Shown here: piece after piece, positions 1-11,959 of the stretch
Layout: every line of letters starts with the position of its first letter
How positions within the stretch are numbered: the stretch's first letter is position 1
Origin: Gambelia wislizenii
Taxonomy: Eukaryota > Chordata > Lepidosauria > Squamata > Crotaphytidae
Assembly: GCA_030847615.1 (NCBI GenBank)
Contig: JAUMIR010000001.1
Span: forward strand, 248,623,187 to 248,687,186
Direction: 5' to 3'
Length of the DNA: 64,000 nucleotides
Translations under genes and position numbers: made by a program
The notes under the pieces: model-generated
Database searches by the model: none
Told to the model about the DNA's origin: nothing
Seen by the model: the letters and a program-made list of their open reading frames with translations, nothing else

Positions 1-1578
1 GATTGGGGATGTGCTGAAAAATCATTGACGAGTGCCACCTGCTTCTGTGATGTGAACTGATCCTTCTATAGTACCAGAAGAACAGGGCTGGTAACCTGTG
101 GTCCTTATGTTGTTGAACTGGTAAGCCCATTATCTCTGCACATTTGCTAGATTGTCACAGGATGATGGCAGTTTGAGTGCAAGATCTGGTGGGCCAGAAA
201 GTCATCAGCTCTGCATCACATGGCAAATGTCTGAATTGATGATGCACTGACAGACAGTGCACATATAGTTTTTATCTAGAATATGAAGCTTGTTTCTTCA
301 CATTTCTCAAATTTTATGGAATAATCTGACCCCATCATCTGGTGGAACTGAATATTCTGGAGTTTTCTTGAAGGAGTCTGTATATCTTACCAAGTGTTCC
401 TGACTTACCCAATCCAGCAAAGTAATGTTGCTTTCTCCTGGGTTGTAAAAACTGCTTGTTGGGGTATTGAATTGCATGGCTGATCAGTAACTTGAGACTA
501 TTTTCCCTATCTTCAGGTTTTTGTCCATTAGACTGCAGTGATTCTGCTGATGAGGGAGACATGGGAAAAAACTTAGATCACTTTGCTAGTTTCCTATTGC
601 TAATTTGATTTTAAAAGTTTCTTTTACCTGGTATTGGGACTTGTTCGGTTGATCTGAAGGGTCTCAATCAAACAGGTAGGAAACATTTTGCCTCTTGAGC
701 TTCATTAACATGATTTTGAAATAATGACACAACTGATTGTGTTTCTTTCTCACATTTACATAATTTACAATTTTCTATGGATATGTATCTGGGGGAAAAG
801 CTTCAGCCAACAGGGAAAATGCGAAAATGTGCACTAAAAAAAATACTGAAGTATTGTGAAAGAAACAAGGCAATTTAGGCAAGAAAAACAATATTCAGCT
901 GGAATCATATTTTCATGTTTTCAAATGTATATCCACTGTTTTTAACAGGGTTTGCTATTGGTTAAGCATTGAAGCTGTAGTGTTCTCCAGTCTTCTTACT
1001 TCCATTATTCATACACACAGTGTGCTGGAAATGGATATTGAATATCTTTTTATTTTATACTACCATATTTAGCAAATGAAGTTAAGCCACAGAGATAAAT
1101 ATTTATGGTATCCTAAAATGTGAGTACTGTACTTGTTGAATGGAAAATGCCTGAAAGATATGTATATAAGGCCAATTCCTGATTGCCTAGTCTTGCAAAT
1201 AATTTAGTTTGAAAACATTCTGTAGCAGTTCTCTTGCCTGCATGTTCTTCCATTTAAATGGGTAACTTATCATGTCTGTCCCCCAAGCTATATAGCCTGC
1301 TAGACATTCAGTATGGTGGCTAACTACATAAAAGAGTCTGTCTTGAACTTCTATGTGGTCTAATCTTTATTAGCTTGCTACTTGACATCTTTCAATTTGA
1401 AACGCTGAGAATTAAGTTGAAATCTTTTGCATACAGCTTTGTCCCTTACTGCATCAAGTTGTTCTTCCCAAATACAAGTAGCAACATTTTATAAGGAATA
1501 AAACAGGTTTGCTCTTCTGATAGTCTTTTAAAATGTGAAACACACTTTGAATCTAAATAGAGAATATTTAGAGCTGTG
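1..1578. other. AT-rich noncoding stretch, nothing recognised
   Basis: No coding exon, RNA gene or repeat family was recognised here. Open frames are short and lack family motifs. It lies upstream of the first coding exon of KANSL1L and could be promoter-distal or an intron of the 5'UTR. Confidence 0.4.
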
Positions 1579-1648
1579 CAGTGATTATGTATGTACTTGT
1601 TGTAAGCTGCCTTGAGTCTCATCTCAGATGAAAGAAAATAAATAAAGA
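1579..1648 (+). repeat. LINE 3' tail fragment
   Basis: The stretch contains TTGTAAGCTGCCTTGAG and then an AAATAAATAAAG tail. This is the common 3' end of squamate L2/CR1-type LINEs (a 'GTAAGCCGCCTTGAG' motif followed by AAATAAA). It is short and heavily truncated. Confidence 0.5.
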
Positions 1649-1707
1649 CAGTAGCACCCCCGTATCTGCGGGGGATTGGTTCCCCCCCCCGCGGATACTG
1701 AAATACA

Positions 1708-1738
<31 letters not shown>

Positions 1739-2528
1739 TATACCCTACCCCTCTGCTAAAAACAATCGGGGCGGCTTCCAACAATTAAAACGCTACAATG
1801 CCGACTAAAAGCACCACCCACCCCCACCCTCCCCCATAAAAAGACATTAAACAGTATAAAATTAAAACCACCTAACTAAAATCACATTAAAAAAAACAAA
1901 TATAAACAAGACTAAAAAAAAGGCCAGGAGACGCAGCTCCTGAGGCTGGGATCTAATCAGGAAAGGCCTGCCGAAAGAGATCTGTCTTTAGTGCTTTTTT
2001 AAAGCTACTTAAGCTCATCATCTGACGGATCTCGTTTGGCAGGCCATTCCATAAATTGGGGGCGATTACTGAAAAGGCCCTCTGGGAGGTTGCAGACAGC
2101 CTAAATTTTGGGGGCTGAAGCAAATTCCTCCCAGAGGACCAGAGTACACGGGGAGGATTGTATGGGAGGAGGCGGTTCCGAAGATAAGTTGGACCCCAGC
2201 CATTTAGGGCTTTAAAAGTAATAACCAACACCTTATACTGAGCCTGGAAACTGATAGGCAGCCAGTGGAGAGAGACATATAACAGCAAACTCCTTTCCCC
2301 CCCTCTGTTCACTCCCGCTGCCACAGCCCTCCCAGGAATGGGAGAAGGGAGGTGAGTCCTCTCCTCCTTCTCTCCCTCCCTTGTTCACCCCAGCCACTGC
2401 CCATCCCCACCGCAGCCCTCCCCGGGGATGGGAGAAGTGAGGTGAGTTCTCTCCAGCCACTGCCTGTTACCAACCATGGATAACTGAATCAGTGGATGGT
2501 GAATCAGCCAACATGGGGGTCCTACTGT
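1649..2528. mobile_element. Tigger-like nonautonomous DNA element with internal GC-rich repeats, split by an L2 LINE
   Basis: The left end reads CAGTAGCACCCCCGTATCTG and the right end has the inverted motif GGGGGTCCTACTG followed by TA, as expected of a pogo/Tigger-type MITE with TA target. The interior around 2290-2463 has two imperfect copies of a roughly 110-bp C-rich unit. Positions about 1708-2290 are an inserted L2-like LINE end, listed separately. Confidence 0.7.
1706..2290 (-). mobile_element. L2-like LINE 3' fragment (ORF2 C-terminus)
   Basis: Reading the minus strand gives LHWLPISFQAQYKVLVITFK, then GWGPTYLRNRL, RAFSVIAPNLWNGLP and SLSSFKKALKTDLF. This is the C-terminal segment typical of L2-clade ORF2 proteins. 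The element ends in a (TTA)n tail at 1708-1739 on the plus strand. It is truncated at its 5' side and inserted in a Tigger-like element. Confidence 0.85.
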
Positions 2529-4140
2529 ACCTATGTTCTTTATTCTGTTTAGTGAGTGGAGATAACTTTAAAGGCACAGGGATGAGATATATATTTTGGT
2601 ATCTTTCAGGATGCCTGAATTTGCATAGGACAAACTTGCAGTTGCATAAAACTGCAGTTAAACAAAACATAAAATTTAAGTTAAATTGCAGGTTTTATAG
2701 AACATTGGAAGAGGGAAGTAGATTCCATGATTGATCTGACTTGCAACATGCTTTAATAAAAAAGTGTTGAGAGTAGTTTATTGATAAGGATCAGTTGTGG
2801 TCTGATGTATGGTCTTTTACCATTAGATTACACAAAAGAAGCCTCCTAGGGCTTGTTTACGATAAAGTTTGTGGAGCACTGTTGTAGACATTTTTCCAGG
2901 AGCAATTTATGATCCGCTTAAGTTTACATCCTGTTGAGAACTCATGTTCAGATAACAGGTATTGTAAAGGTTTTTTGTTTTAAAGTATCAAATGTGAACG
3001 TGTTTTGAGGGGGGAAATCCTTAGAGAATATTAGAAAAATCTATCATCTATGCCTTTTGTGAAAGAATTCATGCTCAGTATTTCAGAACTCAGCCTCCTT
3101 ATAATCTGTTTGGTTTTGCAGCCTAGTCCAATATCCATTTAAAATGGTCAGTTCTTTTGCTTAGTTTCTTTCAAGTCATCAAAACTGTATGTACTTTTGT
3201 GTCAGCCATGATTGTAGGACTTTATCTTTCTTATAAATACTTTTATAATTTGAGCAGTAAGTGTTGTTTGTAACCAGCCATGTTGGATGAAAGGATGTCA
3301 GGGTGGTCTTGACAACTGGGACAGAATGGGAGCAAAACTAGCGCATTATTCACAGTTACTGAGCCCTAATATGTAACATGTGCTCTATAAGAGGAGTACC
3401 TGCAAAGCCTATCCACCGTGAGCTGTAAAGCTCATCATTTACAACACACCTTCCCTTGGCTTAACCTAGCTGCCCCACTCTTTTCATAATGGATCATTGG
3501 AAGTGTCTGGTATATTTATGATGGCTAAATATAACTTCTTTTGTTTCTGAAATATCAGATATTGAGGATAAAACCGTATATAAACTTTCCAGATTCATTT
3601 GACTGGGCACAAACTGATGAGTAGGCTTGAAATGCCCTGAGATCCTAACTCGTGCCTTCCAAACTGGATCTTTTTCAAATAAATTACCTTTCAAATATCT
3701 ATTTCTTCTCTAAATAAAAATCACACAAATTAAAACAAGGAGGTTGCTGATTTGGCAGCAGCTGTCTGTGTGCCTGCCGGTTCACCCTGCCATGAGTCTC
3801 TGCTCATCTGCCTGACAAGCATGTAGCTCAGGGTCCAGATTCTTTGTTAAAAGACAAGTGAATGATGCCTGTGAACCTTTTCTGTACTAGTGTGCTGGAG
3901 TACGGGTACTGGATCCACATAACCTAAAACATACTTGAACAGGCATCTTAACTGAGGGAATGATAGCGATTGACTGAATTCCCTTAACCTCTTGAAATTC
4001 AGCATGCTTTACAATCTGTATAGAGGAATCTTAAGAATCCGGCTCCCCGCCCCCCCAAAAATACAGGTATACAATACTTGTTATCTTGGAGGAATCTTTA
4101 GATTTGAGCTGTGATCAGTGGAGTCTTTGGGTTATAATCA
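2529..4140. other. Noncoding stretch, nothing recognised
   Basis: The stretch is AT-rich, with only short open frames lacking family motifs. A C-run at 4041-4056 is simple sequence. No repeat family is recognised. Confidence 0.4.
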
Positions 4141-4142
4141 GT

Positions 4143-4225
4143 GTTAGCCAACCTGTGGATCCCCAGATATTATTAGACTACAACTGCCAGAATGCCTGCC
4201 ATTGACTACATTGGCTAGGATTTCT
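4143..4225. repeat. Short palindromic MITE remnant
   Basis: The pattern 'CAACCTGTGGATCCCCAGAT...GACTACAACTGCCAGAATGCC' followed by its partial complement is the eroded form of a common sauropsid element whose ends read 'TTGGACTACAACTCCCAGAAT'. Related scraps appear at 4745-4795 and 60440-60590. Confidence 0.5.
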
Positions 4226-4234
4226 GGAAACCAG

Positions 4235-4680
4235 GGTTGGGGGAAAAACAGTTAAAAATACCCCAACCCTCCAGGGTTTTTGTTGTTGTTTTGTTTAAAC
4301 CTTTTTTTTTTTTTTGCACTCAATATAGGACTAAATCAGAAAAATAATTAACGAAACACAGTTCAGTTGTTATTGGCATTAGCTTGAATAATAACAATTT
4401 TTTAAATAGTGCTCTCTTAAAGCACATTGTTTTGGTTGAACATACGTTAATTGAAGGATTTCTTGCTGAATGGCCTTTCTTGCACTTTAAAATAAAGTGA
4501 TTAAAAAGAAGCAACTGGCACTGGATACTGGTCTAACAATGAACAACTGCCAATAAACTTAAAATTAAAACGTTTAAATTCAAACAGTCATTGTTCTTCC
4601 AGTAAGAGGGTTGGAAAATAATAATAGTAGCCAAACTTTTTAAAAAATAATAAATGTAAAAAGCCAGGAGTGTTTTTTTT
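4235..4680 (+). repeat. Dispersed repeat, copy 1 (pair with 21845-22545)
   Basis: About 430 bp from 'AATATAGGACTAAATCAG' to 'TTGGAAAATAATAATAG' recur in the same order and orientation near 21.9-22.5 kb. Copy 1 is uninterrupted. Copy 2 has about 290 bp of extra LINE-derived DNA in the middle. No coding potential is seen and the family is not recognised. Confidence 0.8.
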
Positions 4681-5213
4681 AAAGTCATTTAGTTTTAACT
4701 AATGTTTAAACCATGGTTTTAACCAACTTGCTTTAAACCAGCCAGCCTTGCTGGGAACTGATATCCAACAGCATCTGGAGATCCATGTTTGGGAACTTTT
4801 GGGCTAAAATGGAAGTCAGATACTTCATATAACTGCAAAATTCCATTATATCAAAGTTGTGTTAGTTGGGATGGGAATCCTGTTCTTCATTCCAGCTACG
4901 GTTCAGATAACTGGCAACTGCACATATTGCTATTATTGGCCCATGGTAAAGGAAGCTTCTTGTTTCTTGAAGGAAGTGTCTTTTATAACAAACATAAAAT
5001 ACAAGGCAGCCAACAATGTGGGGTTGTTTGTGTATTACAAATAGGGTGGAAAGATTCACCTGGCAAGATATTTCATTCCTGCTGAGAAGAGGTAGTGTGA
5101 GAGGCAGCCTTTTAACTCGAACTGAAATAACATTTTAAGCAAATGAAAGCAGAAGGGGCTCTTGATAGAACTCTGTAGCAGTTTTAAGAGATAAATCACA
5201 ACTTCTGTGCTAT

Positions 5214-5332
5214 AAAAACAGCAAAGAATCTTAGACTACCTTAAAGACTAACTAGTCTTGTTGGACTGCAGCCCACTTCATTGTCTATTTGATTTTGCTG
5301 CTACAGACTAACATGCCCTGGAAATTACAGGT
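5214..5332 (+). repeat. Remnant of the 'GACTAACA' hairpin repeat family
   Basis: 'CTTAGACTACCTTAAAGACTAAC' and, at the right end, 'TGCTGCTACAGACTAACATG' are the two landmarks of a repeat widespread in reptiles. The same landmarks occur in the better-preserved hairpin copy at 8777-8993. The centre is degraded. Confidence 0.6.
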
Positions 5333-7250
5333 GGTTCTTGATTTATGTTGGGGTTATATTCCTGGACTCACAGTGTAAATCGAGACTGATGTAAGTAAGG
5401 CGAGCCAGTTCCATAGGCAATCATTGTAGAGGAAGGAATGTGTTCTAACAGAGCTGAAGTAGCAAAAATGTTAGCAATTTTACTCAATCCTCCACCAGTT
5501 TTAAAGGGGTTTAAAGCATAAAAAAATGAGAGCTCACTTTTTTTAGGCTAGAGAATGCTTTTATATGTTCTCCAGAGGTACCAGAAGAAGGGTCAACTGC
5601 TGATCCCAAGGGGGCTTGGCTGGCTTGCCATTAGACAATAATTCCTCTTCAGAGGAGCACACAGGCAGAGAGCAACTGGGCAGAACTGCGTTCTGCTGTC
5701 CCTTTTCCAGCATCTTCCCAGGTGGAGAATGTATGTCAGAAGAGAAATGTGTTACATGAATTGCTCATGTCTGTGGAAAGCTCTACACATATCAAGGTCT
5801 TACGTGGGGAGATTTAAATTAGTTCAGATTGGCATGTGAGAGGCCGTATAACTTCAAGATCTTTTTCCTGTGTATACCAGTACTAACTGGAAGACAGTGA
5901 GCCAAGGAAAACAAATGACTTTAATTTTTTATTGGAAATTATTTAAATTGCATTAACACCACATTAATTCATCCAGCACACATGTAAGATTATCAAAGAA
6001 AGTAGGAAGCATCTAGATAGAAGGTTTAGGTTGCGGATTGAGGGCAATACTGTACCAGTCAGAAGAGTAGAGCCTCCTCACAACTAGCAATACGAAAGGC
6101 TCATCGCCAGTAGTGATGTGAAGGAAGACTTCTCGAGAGTAGCTTATGTTGTCGAGCGGCAAACAGTTGCAAGGGGAGGGAACGAGTTTAGAAGAGGAGA
6201 GTTGATATTATAGAAGTAGAAGGCCATTCTCGTCAGAGAGCCAACCAGGAGAGGGAGATAAGATAGGAAGTGAGGGAAATAGAGGTTTGTAAGGAAAGAG
6301 AGGGTAGAGAAGCAGGGGAAAGAGTCCTGGCTGACATGGGGACAGGAGGAAAGTGGTTTCTGAGCATGCTGAGGTGAGATTTTGGGTCATATTTATAGTC
6401 AAAATTCCCACTGAAAGGGTAATTTAGAGAGGAAGACAATTGTTTACCAAAAAATTCCCAAAGTTACAACAAAGGGTCTCCAGAATTAGTTATTGTCATG
6501 GGAAAAAGGATAGTTTTCAAAACTGATGAGTGACAGACAACCCTCTTTGAGTTGTAGATGTGGAGATAAGAAAAACAGTCTTCACATAACAATAAGATTT
6601 CCAGCTAATTTCTTGAAGTAGTCCAGGGGATGCTTCCCTCTAGAGATGCTCAGGAAGGACACAGCACTGTTATTGCAAGCTTCAAAAGAATTCCATTTCG
6701 CTTTCACCTGAGTTGTGAATCTTATTGAGGAATCTGAGAGGGCCTGTCCTCAGGCTTGTATGTGCCAGTGAACGTGGCTCTAGCCCTAGCTTGATTTTCC
6801 TGTCAGCCTCATGGAGGGTCACATAATAAATATATCAATTAAATTTGTATCAAAAGGGCAAAGAGTGGGGGCTCTTGTTACAAAGGGGTTAGCACATCTC
6901 TTGCTGTGTCTTCTGCAGCAGGTACAGAGGATTCACCGGAAGGAGAGACAGTATATCTCCTGCTGGGTCTCTCTAGCAGGACTTGCCAAGGAACGAAAGC
7001 ATACCAGGAAGACAGAAACAGCACATCTTCAGAGGACTGAAGAAGGTACATCATGAGAAACACAAGACATAGCAACTGGCAATCTCTTATTAGGTAGAGA
7101 AGGAGCTTAATTCAGAGCTGAAGGAGTGTTGCCAGAAGGGTGAACAGCAGGCAATGACACTTTTGCTATTATAAAGGAGCCTTGCATCATCTGTGTCCTT
7201 TTATTTTTGTCTGAGAAGTTTTTCATAGCCCACAATTGCTTTATTCTGAT
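5333..7250. other. Noncoding stretch with purine-rich tract
   Basis: Nothing coding is recognised. Positions about 6160-6420 are strongly purine-rich on the plus strand (AGGAGAGGGAGAT-type), which produces low-complexity open frames on the minus strand. No repeat family was assigned. Confidence 0.4.
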
Positions 7251-7259
7251 CAACTGAAT

Positions 7260-8620
7260 TTCTGTTTGGGTCTGTGTCATTCTCCTCCATGAGTTTCAAA
7301 GGGACATTGACATGAGTTTATAATTCACACAAGTCTGTGATACCTAGATTATGAACAAGATTCTCTGGTAGCTCTTCATGGCTTGGGGATGTGGGTGCCT
7401 GCTGTTCTTCATGTGGCCACTCTTTCTCCAGTTCCACCAGGTTTTCTTAGGACAATTCATCTCTATTAGGTTTCAGAAGCTGCTCAATGTCCACTTTCTT
7501 AGAAGGTTCTTCTGCCAGTCCAACTTTGTTTCTGCACTGGCTTGGTTTGTGGTAATGATGATGTCTTTTGATACTGAGGAGCAGAGCTGTGACAAAATTG
7601 TGGACACAGTTTCTTCCAAATACCATTAATGCAATCTACTGGAATCTCTTGCTAAGCTGATTTCACAAACTGTGGCATCCTTAATGTTGAAGGCCTTTCC
7701 ACTGTTTGTGATGTCACATTCATTTGTCTGCCTCACTAGATCATACAAGACAGAGTGAATGTAATAAGGCTTGAAAAATTTAATTGCATATTGCTCCATG
7801 GGCTATAAAGGAGTGGGTGGGTGTTGGGTGGTAAAAAAAAAATCACAGTTATATTCTTAGAAGGTCACTGGATGGTTGCAGGATGGCTAGGGGCCTTGTC
7901 TAAGCACAGCAGGATACTGAAAGAAATACCCTCCTTTTTTCAACATTTCAATTCTGTAGAGTTCTGTTGCAAGATATTGCTGAAAAATGGGATCTGTCAT
8001 CCCTTCTGTCTTGTTAGCATACCAATAAACACATAAAAATGCTTTCATGTAGCTCTTAGGATTTCCACTGTGGTAAATAAGCAGTGACTTCAAATTGCAG
8101 TTGCCTTCATCATTGCCTCCTACGAGGAGAGTGAAGCTACAACAGCTTTAAAGCTGGGTACAGTCTTGTCTTCCACAAAAATATGGATATACTCAGGCAT
8201 CTCCCCCCATAAACTAGTGGTTTCATCAACATTGAAAACCTGTTTGGCTGTGTATCCATCATTTTCAACCATCTACAGCTTCGAAGCAAAACTTGCTGCT
8301 GCTTCGTTAGCAGATGGAGCCTCGTCACAGGTTTTAAAATTTTTGAATCAAAATTGGTGCTTGAATCGCTACAGCCATCTATGGCTAGTAATAAAGTCTT
8401 TAACTTCACCTTCCATGAATGTCTTCTGGGTTCATACAAACTGCAAGTTTTAGCATGCACAGTGGCTTCACTGAATGGATTCTTCTTCCTGGCTTGTTCT
8501 TCCAGCCAAGTTGCTAACATCCTTTCCAACCTGTCCATGAGATTAGGGTAGATGGACTGGACTGAGCAGGGAGTAGGTCCCAGGTGGCATGCGTGCTTTG
8601 ATTTTTGTCTGTGTTATTGC
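7260..8620 (-). pseudogene. pogo/Tigger-type transposase pseudogene
   Basis: The minus strand carries scattered parts of a Tigger (Tc1/mariner superfamily, pogo branch) transposase. Near 8538 is an N-terminal segment MDRLERMLATWLEEQARKKN with the look of a CENP-B-type HTH. Then a QVFNVDETTSLWGEMPEYIH segment around 8160-8260 carries the first catalytic Asp of the DDE core. Further DDE-domain text (frame-shifted) follows, then an acidic/Glu-rich C-terminus toward 7400. Several frameshifts and stops make it inactive. An autonomous relative could once have mobilised the many Tigger-like MITEs here, but no terminal repeats were seen around this copy. Confidence 0.75.
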
Positions 8621-8776
8621 GAGTGGTGCAACATGTGTTTCAGCTAAGGTTAAAGGCACAATGAATGGTAGTGGTAGTCTTCTCAGCTTCATATGTCCTT
8701 AGGATTGTCATTTTCACTTCCAGGGTTAAACTTTTTCTTGCTGTCTTGGGAGTGTCACTTGAACCATGCTGTAAGC

Positions 8777-8993
8777 AAGGGGCTCTTGTAGCACCCTTGA
8801 GACTAACTGGGAGAAAGAACTTGTAGCATAAGCTTTTGTAGATTTGGTCTACTCTTCAGATGCATGCATCTGAGGAAGTAGACCAAGTCTACAAAAGCTT
8901 ATGCTACAACTTCTTTATCCCAGTTAGTCTCAAAGGTGGTACAAGATCCCCTTGCTTACTAATATTCCAGACTAACACAGCTATGTCTTTGAA
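8777..8993. mobile_element. Hairpin repeat flanked by 18-bp direct repeat
   Basis: Two arms of about 75-85 bases are near-complementary: the left contains AGACTAACTGGG and GCATAAGCTTTTGTAGA, the right TCTACAAAAGCTTATGC and CCCAGTTAGTCT. They are separated by a short loop with TGCATGCA. The right side adds a roughly 45-base tail ending in CAGACTAACACAGCTATG. The 18 bases TTGAACCATGCTGTAAGC occur exactly at 8759-8776 and again at 8994-9011, and look like a target site duplication. Confidence 0.85.
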
Positions 8994-9019
8994 TTGAACC
9001 ATGCTGTAAGCTACAACCA

Positions 9020-10860
9020 GCTGTACTAAAAAGCAAAGAAACAAAGCCCCTGAACTAAACGCTCCACTGATTTCATTCCTCTCCCTGACAGTTTCTCTCT
9101 CTCTCATGCCCACCTGCTCTCTAGCTTCCTCCCCCTTCTTTGAGGTCTCTGCTTCTCAGCTGTCCCATGCTCCTAGTACTATTGCATTTTACCCTTGCTG
9201 CTATCCTTAATCTCCCCTTGGCTTTTACTCCCCCTTTCTCTTCAGGGAGTGCACTCTTTCCCCCTCTGTGTCCCTCTTTCCATCCCAGTATCTCCTGACC
9301 ACATCTGATATTTGATGGTCATTTTCTTACCATCCTAGCATCTTGTGTGTGTGTGCATTCTTTCCCCTGTCAGTGTCCTTCTTAGTATTCCAGTGTCTCC
9401 TGCATGCATTTTTCCCCCTTACCATCCCTCTTGCTATTCCTTACCACTGTTCCTCTTATCTCCTGTTCACCTTATTCCTCCTTCATATCCCTCTTGGGAG
9501 AGAGGGTACTATATGGTTAGTTGTCCCGTTTAGTGGTGGACTATCTATTACATGTTGTTTACTTTACCCAGTCCATCTGGCCACATATTCCTTATGCACA
9601 TTTGCTATACTGCACAGATTTTCTGGCTGTTGCCCTGGCAGATCTTGGTATCTACCCACCTTCATCTTGAATGACTGCATGGTCACGTTTCATCCTCAGT
9701 AACCAGAAGAAATGTGAGATCTGAGAAGCCTGGCTCCTCATCCATGTTGGAGTGGCAAGAGACTAAAGTCATTATGGTTACTGAACTTTGATATTAGCAG
9801 AGCCACTGGTCCAGCCTTCTTTTCAGAAGCCCGTCCTGAGGTTAGAGTATGTATAAGATTCAAATAGTAGCCTGAATCTGCAGTAGAATCCTATTTAGTT
9901 TGAACTACAATAGACACATAGTTGAAAAGTTTACCTATATTGATTTACTAGGTAACCATTGATTCAGTGGGTCTTCTCTAATTTGGACTAATAATAGGAC
10001 TTAGACTTAAGTTTGCCTCTCCCAGCATGCTCTCTGCATAATATTTGCACATTATGCTTTTAATATTCCTGCCATTGTGTTAGCATCAGAACCCTGGTAG
10101 TATATTTCAACTTATGCTGATGTGGGGACTTAGACTAACTTTTAAATTGTTGTAAGCTTAACATGGAAATGTTTCCAAAATTGAATAAAAAATGATAGTG
10201 TTTTTATGGAAACATACCCAAGAGAATGTTGAAGGAGTCATTTCCTACAAAGGAGTGATGTTCGTATTATCTGATGTGAATCTATTTAATGCTATTTATA
10301 GGAGCAAAAATGGCTCAAGGCTGTTTTAATAAAGATGTGGCACATCTAAAGCATTTACATTTCTCAGTAGGCTTCAGTAGTAAACTGTATATTTACTTTG
10401 TTCTGAGTATGTATTGTCTCTTTAAATTTTAAATTGGTTCTTACTAACTAGTATATAAGTGTGCACATGTCTGCTACTTGTATTTTAAACAGTTTTGGTT
10501 GGTCTGTTCCATTTAGTGTAATTATTTACCAGTATAACATTTTCCGTTTGTATTTCCATATTAAGAACTGTTCTGCATTTAAGTTTCCATTCTGTTTCTT
10601 TCCCATTGTTAATAAATCAACATAATGGAATATTCAGACATTCCTTCCTAGCAATTGTTTTAGTTATGAAGCTGATCTTTCCCCCTCAAGCTTTTCAGGT
10701 ACCTCCTAGGTTTTGAAACCCTGATGCTGATTTTAGTGGGTTAGATAGGATCTTCAGAGGGGCTTCAGGCTATGTGTATATATTCCTACTCCTATACCGT
10801 AGTATAAATGGTATTGAATGCATGGTTGTTATTTCTGAGTAGACATGTGTAGGATAACAC
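9020..10860. other. Noncoding stretch, C/T-rich near 9.1-9.5 kb
   Basis: Positions 9060-9510 are pyrimidine-rich and give spurious open frames. The rest is ordinary AT-rich DNA. No gene or repeat family is recognised. Confidence 0.4.
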
Positions 10861-10862
10861 GA

Positions 10863-11085
10863 CAGTTGTCCCTCCGTATCCACTGATATCTATGGATTTA
10901 TTCACGGCTTGAAAATATTCTTAAAAAAAAATAATAATCCCAAAAGCAAACCTTGATTTTGCCATCTTATATAAGGGACACCATTTTGCTATGCTATTGC
11001 ATGTAATGGGATTTGAGTATTCACAGATTTTGGTATCCATGGGGCGTCCTGGAACCAAACCCCAGTGAATATAAAGGGACAACTA
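10863..11085. mobile_element. Tigger-like MITE (family A)
   Basis: The left end CAGTTGTCCCTCCGTATCC and the right end GGGACAACTAT are inverted repeats with TA flanks. The interior matches the copies at 11540, 15356 and 56834, including 'TTGATTTTGCCATCTTATAT' and 'GGAACCAAACCCCAG'. Confidence 0.85.
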
Positions 11086-11539
11086 TATTTATTAAATACA
11101 TCGCTATTGTAGAAGTAGTGATTGTCAGAGTTAAGCCTTAAAATAGAGTAAATTTAATTCTGGAGACACTGAATGCTTTGAAAACAGTATATATTACTGC
11201 ACTGTACAGTGTTTAAACCACTGTAAGGAAACCTTCAGTGAAAGTCTCTTGTAGCTTTCTAGAAGGTTTTCAAGAGTCATATCTTTTCTATCTTATTTTT
11301 ACTTCAATGTTAACTTGTATGTGCACAAACAATGCTGAAAATTAATTTAATTAGCCATCCTTTGATGAGAAGTACTGAAAGTGTAAAGTGAAATGTCGGC
11401 AGCATCTCTGCTTGTGAGGGGTGAAGAGAGAATTTATTCAATGACACTAAGTGAAAAACAATAATAAAAGTGTTTTACAATTGTATACTATGGCTAATAA
11501 ACCAAACATCTTTTACACTAAAGTTGCCAATATAATATA

Positions 11540-11768
11540 CAGTCGTCCCATCATATTCGCTGGGGTTTGGTTCCAGAACCCCCCGTGGATACCAAAATCC
11601 GTGAATACTCAAGTTCCATTATATGCAGTGGCATAGCAAAATGGTGTCTCTTATATAAGATGGCACAATCAGGTTTGTTTTTTGGATTATTATTTTTTAA
11701 AGAATATTTTCAAGTTGTGAATACTTAAATCTGTGGACACCAAATCCGTGGATACGGAGGGACAACTG
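11540..11768. mobile_element. Tigger-like MITE (family A, reverse orientation)
   Basis: The left end is CAGTCGTCCCATCATATTCG and the right end is ATACGGAGGGACAACTG, flanked by TA. The interior is the reverse complement of the 10863 copy, with 'GGTTTGGTTCCAGAACCCC' near its left end. Confidence 0.85.
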
Positions 11769-11959
11769 TAGATCAGTCATTCTTAACCTTTTCTTTACCA
11801 GGGACTTCATTTAAATATATTTTGTTGCCATGGATTACCAAAACTTAACCCAAGATTTAAAACTCTAAAGTGCATCAAATATGTATTTAAAGTTGCTCAT
11901 TGAGCATCTAAAATTTGGAGATAGGGAACAAATAAGTAAATGCACACACTCCTATCATA

